Part shown: positions 44,477 to 52,566 of the stretch, piece by piece
Numbering within the stretch: position 1 is the stretch's first letter
Layout of the letters: each line of letters begins with the position of its first letter
Source of the DNA: DASXRA01 sp036502575
GTDB lineage: Bacteria > Actinomycetota > Actinomycetes > Mycobacteriales > Jatrophihabitantaceae
Reading direction: 5' to 3'
Assembly: GCA_036502575.1 (NCBI GenBank)
Contig: DASXYL010000029.1
Coordinates: forward strand, 1 to 64,000
Length of the DNA: 64,000 nt
Notes under the pieces: generated by a model
What the model was told of the DNA's origin: nothing
Databases searched by the model: none
The model's input: only the letters and a program-made list of their open reading frames with translations
Made by a program: the position numbers and the translations under genes

Positions 44477-45480
44477 AGCACGGCGCCTGACTCGATCATC
44501 CAGGCACGCCAGGCCTCCAATGCTTCACCGGCGTCCGGGCCCGGGCTGCGCGACAGGTCGTAAAGCACTTGGAACGCGTTGGCTCTCGCGACGTCGCCGT
44601 GGCCGCGCATCTCGATCAGGACCGGAGTCTTGGAGATCGGCCACACACCGGGGTCGTCGGCCAGCACGAGGGTCAACGTCGACGCCGAGGAATCGCTCGG
44701 CGTCAGGCCGATGGCGGAGAAGTCGGCGCCGCGCTGCGCGTACAGAGTGGCGCGGCGCGGCGTCCGCCACGGGACTACGAGGTCGGCAGCGACGTCGCCC
44801 GAGACGACCGGGTTCGCCCGTCCGCTGTCGAGCGCCTCGTACGCGCGGTAGGCCTGCTCGTTGATCGGGTCGACCCCGAACCAGTGAGTCTCGATGCCGC
44901 CTGGTCCCGGGTAGTGCGCAAGCCACCAGGAGACCGCACCGGCGCGATCCCTCACTTCCCAACCGTGCTCGCCTCGCGCGACCAGGCCTCGCTCGGCGAG
45001 CCGGTTGAGCGCCTTCGAGACCGCGGCCTGACCGACGTGGGCGAACTCGGCGATCTCGCCTTGTCGTGCTCCGTTCTCTAGCGCAAACAGCGCGCGCACC
45101 ACGGAGAAGACGCTGCGGCCCGGCCGGCCCGGGGCTCGCTTCGGCGCCTGCGTCGAGTCAGCTGAGTCCATGCGAAATGTTCGCTGCGCGAGCCGAAGCC
45201 GTCCGGTACCGTCGTCGGTCACCACTGACCAGCCCGCTGCCCAGGCGCGTTCAAGCGCATCGCTCGTGATGCTGCGCGCGACAAGAAGGGCGTCGTTCTG
45301 CGGCACGGGTTTGACGTCATGGGCTCGAGCCACTCGCGGGACGGTCAGGACGAAGAAGACTGCCGAGTGGTCATCGTTGGTTAGCCGCACGTGCTCGCTG
45401 TCGACGGGCAGCACCGCGATGCCGTTCTCCTCGAGCGTCGTGATCCACACGAGGCCAGTGTATTCCAAATAGCGAGCCAA
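44473..45480 (-). CDS. Winged-helix partner of the nucleotidyltransferase (AbiEi-like)
   Basis: Up to 335 residues. A central winged helix (about 132-190: GEIAEFAHVGQAAVSKALNR, then AERGLVARGEHGWEV) is flanked by an N-terminal domain and a long C-terminal domain. It probably acts as repressor and antitoxin. The longest frame uses a TTG start at 45480; a GTG at 45450 preceded by TACACT six bases earlier would give a leaderless transcript and a 325-residue protein, and leaves the inverted repeat in the promoter. Confidence 0.65.
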   Translation of the reverse strand: MARYLEYTGLVWITTLEENGIAVLPVDSEHVRLTNDDHSAVFFVLTVPRVARAHDVKPVPQNDALLVARSITSDALERAWAAGWSVVTDDGTGRLRLAQRTFRMDSADSTQAPKRAPGRPGRSVFSVVRALFALENGARQGEIAEFAHVGQAAVSKALNRLAERGLVARGEHGWEVRDRAGAVSWWLAHYPGPGGIETHWFGVDPINEQAYRAYEALDSGRANPVVSGDVAADLVVPWRTPRRATLYAQRGADFSAIGLTPSDSSASTLTLVLADDPGVWPISKTPVLIEMRGHGDVARANAFQVLYDLSRSPGPDAGEALEAWRAWMIESGAVL

Positions 45481-45497
45481 GGTCGTGATTTGGAATA
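45461..45497. promoter_or_regulatory. Inverted repeat at the AbiE-like promoter
   Basis: TATTCCAAAT and ATTTGGAATA are perfect 10-bp complements separated by 17 bases. AbiEi-type antitoxins autoregulate by binding inverted repeats. It also lies about 110 bases upstream of hsdR. Confidence 0.6.
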
Positions 45498-45605
45498 TTG
45501 CCGTGTCTGGTGATCAAGTCGGGTTCGGTTCCAACAAGATCGACAAGAGGCTTCGAGGACGTCCTGGTCGCAACGAACCGTCGGCGGCACCGATAACCTT
45601 TCGGC

Positions 45606-48212
45606 GTGAGTACCGGCGAGGACGCGGGCCGGGTAGCGGCCGAAGCGCGCGCCCGTGTGCTCATCGATCGGCAGCTGACCGAGGCCGGCTGGTCGGTTCA
45701 GGACAAGAAGGCAATGAACCTGTTCGCCGCACAGGGCGTCGCCGTCCGCGAGGTCACGCTCAAGCCCGGTCACGGCCGCGCTGACTACCTGCTCTACGTC
45801 GACCAGCGCGTCGTCGGGGCGATCGAGGCCAAGCCCGAGGGCACCCCGCTGTCCGGCGTCGAGTGGCAGTCGAGCAAGTACGCCGAGGGACTGCCGGCCG
45901 AGGTCAAGCTCGCCGCGCTCACGACGGGCGGGCGGCTGCCGTTCGTGTTCGAGGCCAGCGGCACCGAGACCCACTTCACCAACGGCTACGACCCCGAACC
46001 GCGGGCGCGGCGGATCTTCAACGCCCCCAAGCCATCCACTCTCGCGAACATCCTCAAGCACAAGGACGAGAGGTATCCGACGTGGCGCGGCAAGGTGCGC
46101 GAGCTGCCAACGCTCGACGAGCAGCCGCTGCGACCGGCGCAAATCACGGCGATCGATGGCGTCGAGACCAGCCTGCGCGAGCAGCGCTTCGACCGCAGCT
46201 TGATCCAGATGGCCACCGGCGCCGGGAAGACCTACACCGCCGTCACTCTGGCTTATCGACTGCTGAAGTTCGGCGGGTTCAACCGGATCCTGTTCCTGGT
46301 CGACCGCAACAACCTGGCCAAGCAAACGATGGCCGAGTTCGAGACCTACCAGACGCCCGACGACGGCCGGAAGTTCACCGAGCTCTACAACGTCAACAGG
46401 ATCAGGCGCGGCCCGATGCCCGACTCGACCAGCGTCGCGATCTCCACCATCCAGCGGGTCTTCAAAGCACTGCGTGATGAGGAGCCAGGGGAGAACGACG
46501 ACCCCGCTCTGGACGGCTGGGTGCCTGACCAACCTGTGATCGTCGCCTACCAGCCGAGCATCCCGCCGGAGACGTTCGACCTGATCATCGTGGACGAGGC
46601 ACACCGCTCGATCTACGGCCAGTGGCGGGGTGTGCTGGAGTACTTCGACGCCCACGTCGTCGGCCTGACTGCGACGCCCGGCAAGCAGACCTTCGGGTTC
46701 TTCAAGCAGAACCTTGTCAGTGAGTACACGTATCCGCAGTCCGTGGCCGACAACGTCAATGTCGACTTCGACATCTACCGGATCAAGACGCAGATCAGCG
46801 AGCAGGGCTCGACCATCGACGCCGGCACCGTCGTGCCGAAGGTCGATCGCCGCACACGAGCGCAGCGTTACGAGGCGCTAGACGAGGACCTCGACTACAC
46901 CGCCCGCCAGCTCGACCGCGCCGTCACCGCCACCGACCAGATCCGCACCGTGCTGGAGACGTTTCGCGACGGGCTCTTCACCGAGGTCTTCCCCGGCCGC
47001 TCGGTTGTGCCCAAGACATTGATCTTCGCCAAGGACGACGCGCACGCCGAGGAGATCGTCATGCAGGCGCGCGAGGTGTTCGGCAAGGGCAACGACTTCG
47101 CCGCCAAGATCACCTACAGTGCACGTGACGCAGACAGGCAACTCGCGGAACTGCGCAAGAGCGCCACGCTGCGCATCGCTGTCACCGTGGACATGATCGC
47201 AACCGGCACCGATGTCAAGCCGCTGGAGTGCGTGTTCTTCCTTCGCGATGTCCGCTCGCCGCAGTACTTCGAGCAGATGAAAGGACGCGGCGCCCGCACG
47301 ATCAAGAGCGCGGACTTCCAGGCCGTCACACCGGACGCGAAGGAGAAGTTGCGCTTCGTGCTGGTCGACGCGGTCGGGGTGACCGAGCACGCGTTCGTCG
47401 AGCCGCCACTGAATCGCGACAAGTCGATCAGCCTGGTGAAGCTGCTGGAGAAGGCTGCGAACCTCACCATCACCGAGGACGAGACCGCGACCCTCGCCTC
47501 TCGCCTGGCCGCTCTCGAAGCTCAGATCACGCCGGACGAGCGAGCCGAACTGGACGCTGTGGCAAGCGGATCCCTGCGCGCCGTCGTACGGCACCTGGTG
47601 GACGCCGTCGACCCCGATGTTCAGGCCAAGGCCCTCGCGGACGCCGTCGATCCGGACGAAGCACGGCAGCAGCTGATCATCGATGCGGTGCGCCCGGTGG
47701 CCGCCAACCCCGACCTGCGCGCGCGCATCCTCGAACTGCGCCGCGCCCACGAACGGCGGAACGACCAGTACCGGCTCATCGTGCTGTTCCTCGCCTACAC
47801 CGGCGTCCGCTTCGGCGAGATGGCTGCGCTTCGGGTGCGCCGCATCGACTTCCTTCGCCGTCGGGCCATGATTGCCGAGTCGGTCACGCTGGTGGGAGCG
47901 AACCAGGTGTGGGGAACGCCCAAGGGTCACGAGAAGCGAGAGGTGCCGATCCCGCGCTTCCTCGTCGACCAGCTCGCCGAGCACGTGCGGGGCAAGGCAC
48001 CCGACGACCTCGTCTTCGCCGGCGTGCGCGGTGGGGGAGCGCTGCGCAACCCGATCTTCCGTCACGCCGCCTTCGACCGCGCAGCCGATGCGATCGGCAT
48101 ACCTGGTCTGCATCCGCACGCGCTGCGCCACACCGCCGCCAGCTTGGCCATCGCCGCCGGTGCCGACATCAAGGTCGTCCAGAAGATGCTGGGGCACAAG
48201 CGGCCACGATGA
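45606..48212 (+). CDS. Type I restriction HsdR, truncated and fused to tyrosine integrase
   Basis: 868 residues, GTG start. The HsdR part (1 to about 716) has the nuclease (Asp60, Glu74-x-Lys76), Walker A ATGAGKT (203-209), DEAH (330-333) and helicase domain 2. It stops at RILELRRAHE, where the C-terminal subunit-binding region should follow. From residue 717 the sequence is the catalytic half of a phage integrase (Arg735; His838/Arg841; MLGHK). The frame ends before the catalytic tyrosine. hsdM and hsdS are absent. Probably inactive as a restriction enzyme. Confidence 0.75.
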   Translation: MSTGEDAGRVAAEARARVLIDRQLTEAGWSVQDKKAMNLFAAQGVAVREVTLKPGHGRADYLLYVDQRVVGAIEAKPEGTPLSGVEWQSSKYAEGLPAEVKLAALTTGGRLPFVFEASGTETHFTNGYDPEPRARRIFNAPKPSTLANILKHKDERYPTWRGKVRELPTLDEQPLRPAQITAIDGVETSLREQRFDRSLIQMATGAGKTYTAVTLAYRLLKFGGFNRILFLVDRNNLAKQTMAEFETYQTPDDGRKFTELYNVNRIRRGPMPDSTSVAISTIQRVFKALRDEEPGENDDPALDGWVPDQPVIVAYQPSIPPETFDLIIVDEAHRSIYGQWRGVLEYFDAHVVGLTATPGKQTFGFFKQNLVSEYTYPQSVADNVNVDFDIYRIKTQISEQGSTIDAGTVVPKVDRRTRAQRYEALDEDLDYTARQLDRAVTATDQIRTVLETFRDGLFTEVFPGRSVVPKTLIFAKDDAHAEEIVMQAREVFGKGNDFAAKITYSARDADRQLAELRKSATLRIAVTVDMIATGTDVKPLECVFFLRDVRSPQYFEQMKGRGARTIKSADFQAVTPDAKEKLRFVLVDAVGVTEHAFVEPPLNRDKSISLVKLLEKAANLTITEDETATLASRLAALEAQITPDERAELDAVASGSLRAVVRHLVDAVDPDVQAKALADAVDPDEARQQLIIDAVRPVAANPDLRARILELRRAHERRNDQYRLIVLFLAYTGVRFGEMAALRVRRIDFLRRRAMIAESVTLVGANQVWGTPKGHEKREVPIPRFLVDQLAEHVRGKAPDDLVFAGVRGGGALRNPIFRHAAFDRAADAIGIPGLHPHALRHTAASLAIAAGADIKVVQKMLGHKRPR

Positions 48213-48343
48213 CGCTTGACCAGTACGGGCACCTCTTCGATGACCGCCTCGATGAGGTCGCCGATCGACTGGACGCGGCTGCGGACGCGTTCGTCGTACC
48301 AACGAGCCAGATTCTAGACAACGTCAGATCGCTGCCGACTTGA
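47754..48343 (+). pseudogene. Tyrosine recombinase catalytic domain, frameshifted
   Basis: LFLAYTGVRFGEMAALRVRR begins the phage-integrase fold; HPHALRHTAASLA gives the HxxR box. At about 48200 one base is missing: the frame reads MLGHKRPR then stop, while the next frame continues ATMTLDQYGHLF with the catalytic Tyr at codon 48224-48226 and ends at 48343. The DNA-binding N-terminal half is missing, replaced by HsdR. Confidence 0.75.
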
Positions 48344-48460
48344 CGCGCATAAACCGTCGTTCTCGCGGACCTGGCTCTGGCGCGAGGACGGCGCAGAACC
48401 GAATCGGCGCGAAGTTTGATGCGCGGGGCAGCGACCCCAGATAACGTGCGCATCGTGGCG

Positions 48461-48991
48461 ATGAACTTTGAGGAACTTACCCTGACTACCCGCGCGTCGA
48501 TGCTGGCCGCATTGGAAGCCGAAGATGCGAGTGAGCGGCCGTTCCGGTCCAAGCTGCTCACAGAGGAGGGGCACGACGCCTACCTGGTGCTAGTGCGCGA
48601 GGCACTGGACCGCGGAGACGAGGTGTCGTTCGGTGCGGCCCTGACGAAGCCGCGCTACTGGAAGGAGACCGACTCCGCGGGCAAGACCGTGGACATGCCG
48701 TCACGAGCCGTCGGCCTGGCCTTGACCGAGTTCAACACGTGGTACGTGGCCGGCTTGGCCGACATCTTGGTGTCGGAGAGTGAAACGCATTGCCAGGTGT
48801 ATCGGGCAGCTGACCCGCTCTACACGCAGGGCGCCTGTTCGGTTCACGAGGAGAAGACGTACTCGCTGGAGGACGTGGTCAAAGGACATCGGATCGCGTA
48901 CCACCCTCGCGACGGTGTCCGCGTGCGCGACGCGTTCACCATCCCGAGCGTCACAGGCTGCCACCACACCATCCGTCGCGTCCGCTCGTGA
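48461..48991 (+). CDS. Unknown protein on the island, upstream of Shedu
   Basis: About 176 residues from the ATG at 48461 (a start at 48416 is possible). Begins MNFEELTLTTRASMLAALEA; later LTEFNTWYVAGLADIL and HCQVYRAADPLYTQGACS, with a C-terminal CHHTIRR. Conserved-looking Cys/His pairs but no family I can name. Same strand as the Shedu gene, about 30 bp upstream, so likely co-transcribed. Confidence 0.55.
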   Translation: MNFEELTLTTRASMLAALEAEDASERPFRSKLLTEEGHDAYLVLVREALDRGDEVSFGAALTKPRYWKETDSAGKTVDMPSRAVGLALTEFNTWYVAGLADILVSESETHCQVYRAADPLYTQGACSVHEEKTYSLEDVVKGHRIAYHPRDGVRVRDAFTIPSVTGCHHTIRRVRS

Positions 48992-49021
48992 AGCGCCGGT
49001 CGTCGGTATGAGGGTCACGCC

Positions 49022-50194
49022 GTGACCGGCGGCGACGAGAGGGATGAGGCATATGCGAAAGCGCCGGATGTCACGTATTTGAGCGGCGCCCACCGGTCGC
49101 ATGAGCCTCAGGAGACAGAGCCAATTCAGACGGGGACCCGAGTGATTGACCAGACGGACCACGTCGAGTGGCACGAAGAGGATGGGCGGACGACGCTTCG
49201 CACCACCCCCGCAGGTCGGCAGGAAGTTGTTGCGACTTTCGGTGCACAGTCACGGGAGCTGCGGCGGTTGCTGATTCAGCGGTTCTTCGCCGCGAACGGT
49301 CGGCCGATGCAACAGTCCATCAGCTTCGACAAGGCGGAGGCGCACCAGGTCATCCGTTTGCTGAAGGACATCGCCGCAGGCCAGCATGAGGACACACCTA
49401 CAGCTGTCGTCGACGAGGCGCTGCTGGAAGCCCTTCGCCAGGACCAGTCAGCCCTGCAGAAGCTGTATGACAACGGTGGCAGGGAGAGGCTCGATGCGAT
49501 CATCCGAGCGGACGTGTCGGCGCAGGACGTGGTCGCTGCGGCTGCACGCCGCGCCCAGGTCACCGAGTTTCGCAGGATGCTGGAGGACGACCCATACTTC
49601 GACAAGGCCGCCGCAGCGGCGGGCGGCCCCGAGCGGTTGTGGCAGCAGTTCTTCGAGAAGCACCACTGGCTGTTCGGCCTCGGGCTGTGCCACACGTTCC
49701 TGACCGCGTGGGACCCTTCGCGGCTTGAACAGGTCACGACTGGACAGTCGGTGTCGGGGCCGGGCAAGCGGACGGATGCCCTACTACGGACTACCGGGTT
49801 CGTCCGGTCGCTCGCTTTCGTGGAGATCAAAAATCACCGCGGGCTGCTGTTACAGAAGGACCCGAATCGCTCCGGCGTGTGGGCGCCGTCTCGTCCTCTG
49901 GTTGAGGCCGTCGCGCAGTTGCAGCGCACTGTCGATGAGGCGATGTACGACTTCGGGAAGAAGCTGGAAGAACTCGATGACGAGGGCAACGCGACCACGA
50001 GGTACGCGCACTTGGTCTACCCGCGTTCGTTCGTTGTTATCGGCTCTACAAAGCAGCTGACGGCGGGTACTCCCGGCACGGATAACGAGGCGAAATTCCG
50101 GTCGTTCGAGCTATATCGGGGCACGCTCGCCCACCCGGAAGTGATCACCTATGACGAGCTGCTGGCCCGTGCGGAGTACATCGTCGGGGACTGA
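49022..50194 (+). CDS. Shedu anti-phage nuclease (SduA, DUF4263)
   Basis: 390 residues. The C-terminal nuclease domain has the DUF4263 hallmarks: FEKHHWLFGLG, then KRTDALLRT (Asp252) and AFVEIKNHRGLLL (Glu268-Ile-Lys270, the PD-ExK centre), and LVEAVAQLQRTVDEAM. A family-specific N-terminal region (about 1-215) would sense infection. Shedu acts as a single-gene system. It is the last gene before the tRNA, in the island's defence cargo. GTG start; GTG at 49145 is an alternative. Confidence 0.85.
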   Translation: MTGGDERDEAYAKAPDVTYLSGAHRSHEPQETEPIQTGTRVIDQTDHVEWHEEDGRTTLRTTPAGRQEVVATFGAQSRELRRLLIQRFFAANGRPMQQSISFDKAEAHQVIRLLKDIAAGQHEDTPTAVVDEALLEALRQDQSALQKLYDNGGRERLDAIIRADVSAQDVVAAAARRAQVTEFRRMLEDDPYFDKAAAAAGGPERLWQQFFEKHHWLFGLGLCHTFLTAWDPSRLEQVTTGQSVSGPGKRTDALLRTTGFVRSLAFVEIKNHRGLLLQKDPNRSGVWAPSRPLVEAVAQLQRTVDEAMYDFGKKLEELDDEGNATTRYAHLVYPRSFVVIGSTKQLTAGTPGTDNEAKFRSFELYRGTLAHPEVITYDELLARAEYIVGD

Positions 50195-50377
50195 GTGGCG
50201 GCCGGCACGCGACGTCCGTCGATGCACGTCGGCGGTTAGCAAGTCGGCCAGCTCGGCCAACACGCGCAGACGGCGATCGTGCGGCGGTCGGCGACTGCTC
50301 GTGCCCCGGGCGTTGCGGGTCAGTTGGAATCGAACGACCCCACTCGAGCGAGAAAACAAGCGCACAAGCTTGGTCCT

Positions 50378-50399
50378 GATGTGTACCCGATGTGTACCC
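50378..50399. repeat. Right arm-type tandem repeat GATGTGTACCC x2
   Basis: Exact copy of the 43636 pair, 72 bp inside the right attachment repeat. Both pairs point the same way on the plus strand. Confidence 0.7.
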
Positions 50400-50469
50400 G
50401 CGGGCCCAATCGTGATCATGGAACAAGTCCAGAAACAGCTACAGGCCCCATAAAATAGGACCTGTAGCG

Positions 50470-50544
50470 TGGTGCCCCCGGCAGGATTCGAACCTGCGCC
50501 ACCGCCTCCGGAGGGCGGTGCTCTATCCCCTGAGCTACGGGGGC
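50470..50544 (-). tRNA. tRNA-Arg(CCG)
   Basis: 75 bases including encoded CCA. Acceptor GCCCCCG/CGGGGGC, D arm GCTC/GAGC, anticodon stem CCGCC/GGCGG with loop CTCCGGA (anticodon CCG, reading CGG), T arm GCAGG-TTCGAAT-CCTGC. Complete and presumably functional; its 3' half is the island's attachment site. Confidence 0.95.
50472..50517 (-). repeat. Right attachment repeat within tRNA-Arg
   Basis: 46 bases identical to 43487-43532. Integration restored a complete tRNA on this side. Confidence 0.88.
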
Positions 50545-50560
50545 CGCAAACCGCCACAGC

Positions 50561-51004
50561 CTAGCAGCGAGCGACGGTCCAGGTGATGAGCGCGGGTGCT
50601 ATCGACGCGCAGAGCGGGCCGCCGCACGAGTCGGTGAGGCCGAGTTCGGCCTGCACGGTCACCCCGCCGGCGAGGGCGTCGGCAATAGAGGCCGGGATCA
50701 GCGGTAGCCGCAGCTTGGCCCGGCGGAACATGGCGAACGTGCCGTCGTCGGCCACTTCGCCCCAGCTGAGATAGACGAACCGCTCGCCCGGACGGCCCTG
50801 CGCGAACGGTCCGCGATAGTCGCGGCTGCCGTCGGCGCGGTCGACGACCTCGATCGGAACGGTGAACACCGCCTCAGCCGCGTCGCCACGAACCCGATCG
50901 ACGACCTCGCGCCGCCGTTGGACGCCGACGTGAACGTTGCGGTAGCCGACGCACTCGGCGCCGGGCAGGTGGTGCCCGACGATGCGGACGGTGCCGTTGG
51001 CCAC
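50561..51004 (-). CDS. DUF5990 family protein
   Basis: 147 residues. RIVGHHLPGAECVGYRNVHV, then VGVQRRREVVD and FVYLSWGEV with FAMFRRAKLRLP match DUF5990, an actinobacterial family of unknown function. GTG start six bases after the DUF305 stop, so probably co-transcribed with DUF3105 and DUF305. Confidence 0.82.
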   Translation of the reverse strand: MANGTVRIVGHHLPGAECVGYRNVHVGVQRRREVVDRVRGDAAEAVFTVPIEVVDRADGSRDYRGPFAQGRPGERFVYLSWGEVADDGTFAMFRRAKLRLPLIPASIADALAGGVTVQAELGLTDSCGGPLCASIAPALITWTVARC

Positions 51005-51010
51005 GAACGG

Positions 51011-51703
51011 TCAGTCCGGCGCGGGCAGCGGCGATCCGCCGAGCTGGCGCAGTAGCTGCTCCATCTGGACGATCTCGTTGCTCTGGTTCTGCGCCATCTT
51101 CTGGGCGAGGTTACGCACGTAGGGCTCCTTGGCGTGCTCGGCCGCGTACTGCGCCATGGGCAGGCCGCCCTGGTGGTGGCGGATCATCAGCTGCAGGAAG
51201 AACACGTCGAGCGGCTTGCCGGTCAGACGCAGCAGCTTGTCGATCTCGGCCGGCGTGGCGATACCCGGCATGAGCCCGTCGGACTCGACGTGGCTGTGGC
51301 CGGCCATCCACGACATCACCGGCTGGCTCGAGACGCGCGTCAGGCCCCAGCCGTCCAGCCAGCCCTGCATCTGGCCGAGCTCGGTGTATTGGGAGGTCTC
51401 GATGTCGAAGGCCAGCAGCTCGATCGAGGAGTTGCTGGTGTGATCGCGGGTGTAGCCGGCCATCTGCACGGCCTGGGTGTGGTGGGTCGACATGTCGCGC
51501 GCGAACCCGGCGTCGACCGACCCGGATCCGATCGAGTTGCCCGACCCGCGGTCGGCGATCAGCCAGCCGACGGCCCCGGCGATTGCCAAGGCCCCGATCG
51601 CCACGACGCAGACGAGCACGACCCGGAGCGACCCGAACGTCGACGTGCCGGCGTCGGGAGCCTCGTCGTCGAGGCCGCTGGGCAGGTCGACCTCGGTGCT
51701 CAT
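51011..51703 (-). CDS. DUF305 domain protein, membrane-anchored
   Basis: 230 residues. One N-terminal helix (VVLVCVVAIGALAIAGAVGW), then a ferritin-like helical DUF305 domain with His/Met motifs DMSTHHTQAVQMA and MIRHHQGGLPMAQYA. These suggest copper or redox-metal binding outside the membrane. Start at ATG 51703 overlaps the DUF3105 stop; the two families commonly occur together. Confidence 0.88.
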   Translation of the reverse strand: MSTEVDLPSGLDDEAPDAGTSTFGSLRVVLVCVVAIGALAIAGAVGWLIADRGSGNSIGSGSVDAGFARDMSTHHTQAVQMAGYTRDHTSNSSIELLAFDIETSQYTELGQMQGWLDGWGLTRVSSQPVMSWMAGHSHVESDGLMPGIATPAEIDKLLRLTGKPLDVFFLQLMIRHHQGGLPMAQYAAEHAKEPYVRNLAQKMAQNQSNEIVQMEQLLRQLGGSPLPAPD

Positions 51704-52443
51704 GATCCGGCTGGTGCCCAGAGCGGCTGGCCGAACGTGCTCGGACTGGTCTTGAACGACGGCTGCGAGCACGACGCGGCCGGCTCGGGAGTGGTCTTCG
51801 GGTTGAACTTCAGTGCGTCGATGAACTGCTGGACGCGCGGGTCGGACGCCTTGTCGACGAAGAGCTGATAGCCCCAGGCCTGCAACGAGATGTTCGTCTT
51901 CAGATCCGGGTAGGGGCTCATCGCCATCCGGTCCTGGCCGTTGACCAGCTTGGCCAGCGCGTCGACCTCGGACTTGGCCAGGCCGGGCTTGTAGGTGATC
52001 CACACGGCGCCGTGCTCGAGCATGTGCACGGCGTTCTCGTTGGCGATCGCCTTCGGGTAGACCGTGCCGCTGCAGTCGGCCCAGTACTGACTGTGGTTGC
52101 CGCCGGTCGGGGGCGAGGTGTCGTACTTGAGGACGCCCTGCACGTGGTTGTGATTGGGCTCGGTCTTGTAGGTGAGTCCCGAGATGGCCTTCGCGTCCGC
52201 GAGTTCGGGCCTCGACCAGGAATCGGTGCTGCCGGACGACTTGTTCCGGGTGACGGCGTACACGATGATCGCCGCCGCGAAGATCACCACCACGGTGGCG
52301 GTCGCGACCAGTCCCCAGGGCGTCTGCTTCTGGTTGACGATCGACTTGCCGGGTTTCTTCGCCGGCGGCCGCGCTCCGCCCGACTTGGGCTTGGTGGGCG
52401 GCGTCTTGCGCGACGCGGACGTGGTGGGCTTGCGCTGGGCCAT
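51700..52443 (-). CDS. DUF3105 family membrane protein
   Basis: 247 residues. Lys/Pro-rich cytoplasmic N-terminus, one helix (GLVATATVVVIFAAAIIVYAV), then the extracellular DUF3105 domain with HVQGVLKYDTSPPTGGNHS, MLEHGAVWITYKPG and the late CSQPSF. Unknown function, regularly next to DUF305. The ATG at 52443 has GGCAGGCC upstream. Divergent from argS. Confidence 0.88.
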   Translation of the reverse strand: MAQRKPTTSASRKTPPTKPKSGGARPPAKKPGKSIVNQKQTPWGLVATATVVVIFAAAIIVYAVTRNKSSGSTDSWSRPELADAKAISGLTYKTEPNHNHVQGVLKYDTSPPTGGNHSQYWADCSGTVYPKAIANENAVHMLEHGAVWITYKPGLAKSEVDALAKLVNGQDRMAMSPYPDLKTNISLQAWGYQLFVDKASDPRVQQFIDALKFNPKTTPEPAASCSQPSFKTSPSTFGQPLWAPAGS

Positions 52444-52566
52444 GGGCCTGCCTTCGGGCACGATTAGACGGAAATCCGGCTCAGTGTAGGTTGCCGCCGT
52501 GTGAGCCGGCGCCGGGCCACCGGGCGGCCGGCAATTCGGGGCGCGCAGCCCACTAACATTCATCAG

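Larger units (their letters stand above)
43487..50517. mobile_element. 7-kb genomic island inserted at tRNA-Arg(CCG)
   Basis: Bounded by a perfect 46-bp direct repeat (43487-43532 and 50472-50517) that is the 3' half of tRNA-Arg. The right copy is inside the intact tRNA, the left copy is the displaced end. Unit length 6985 bp. A tandem 11-bp repeat sits just inside each end. Contents: AbiE-like pair, HsdR/integrase chimera, an unknown ORF and Shedu. The integrase is frameshifted, so the island is probably immobile on its own. Confidence 0.85.

Noticed and set aside
45606..48212. Complete type I restriction-modification system
   Set aside because: No methyltransferase (hsdM) or specificity (hsdS) gene is nearby and HsdR itself is truncated.
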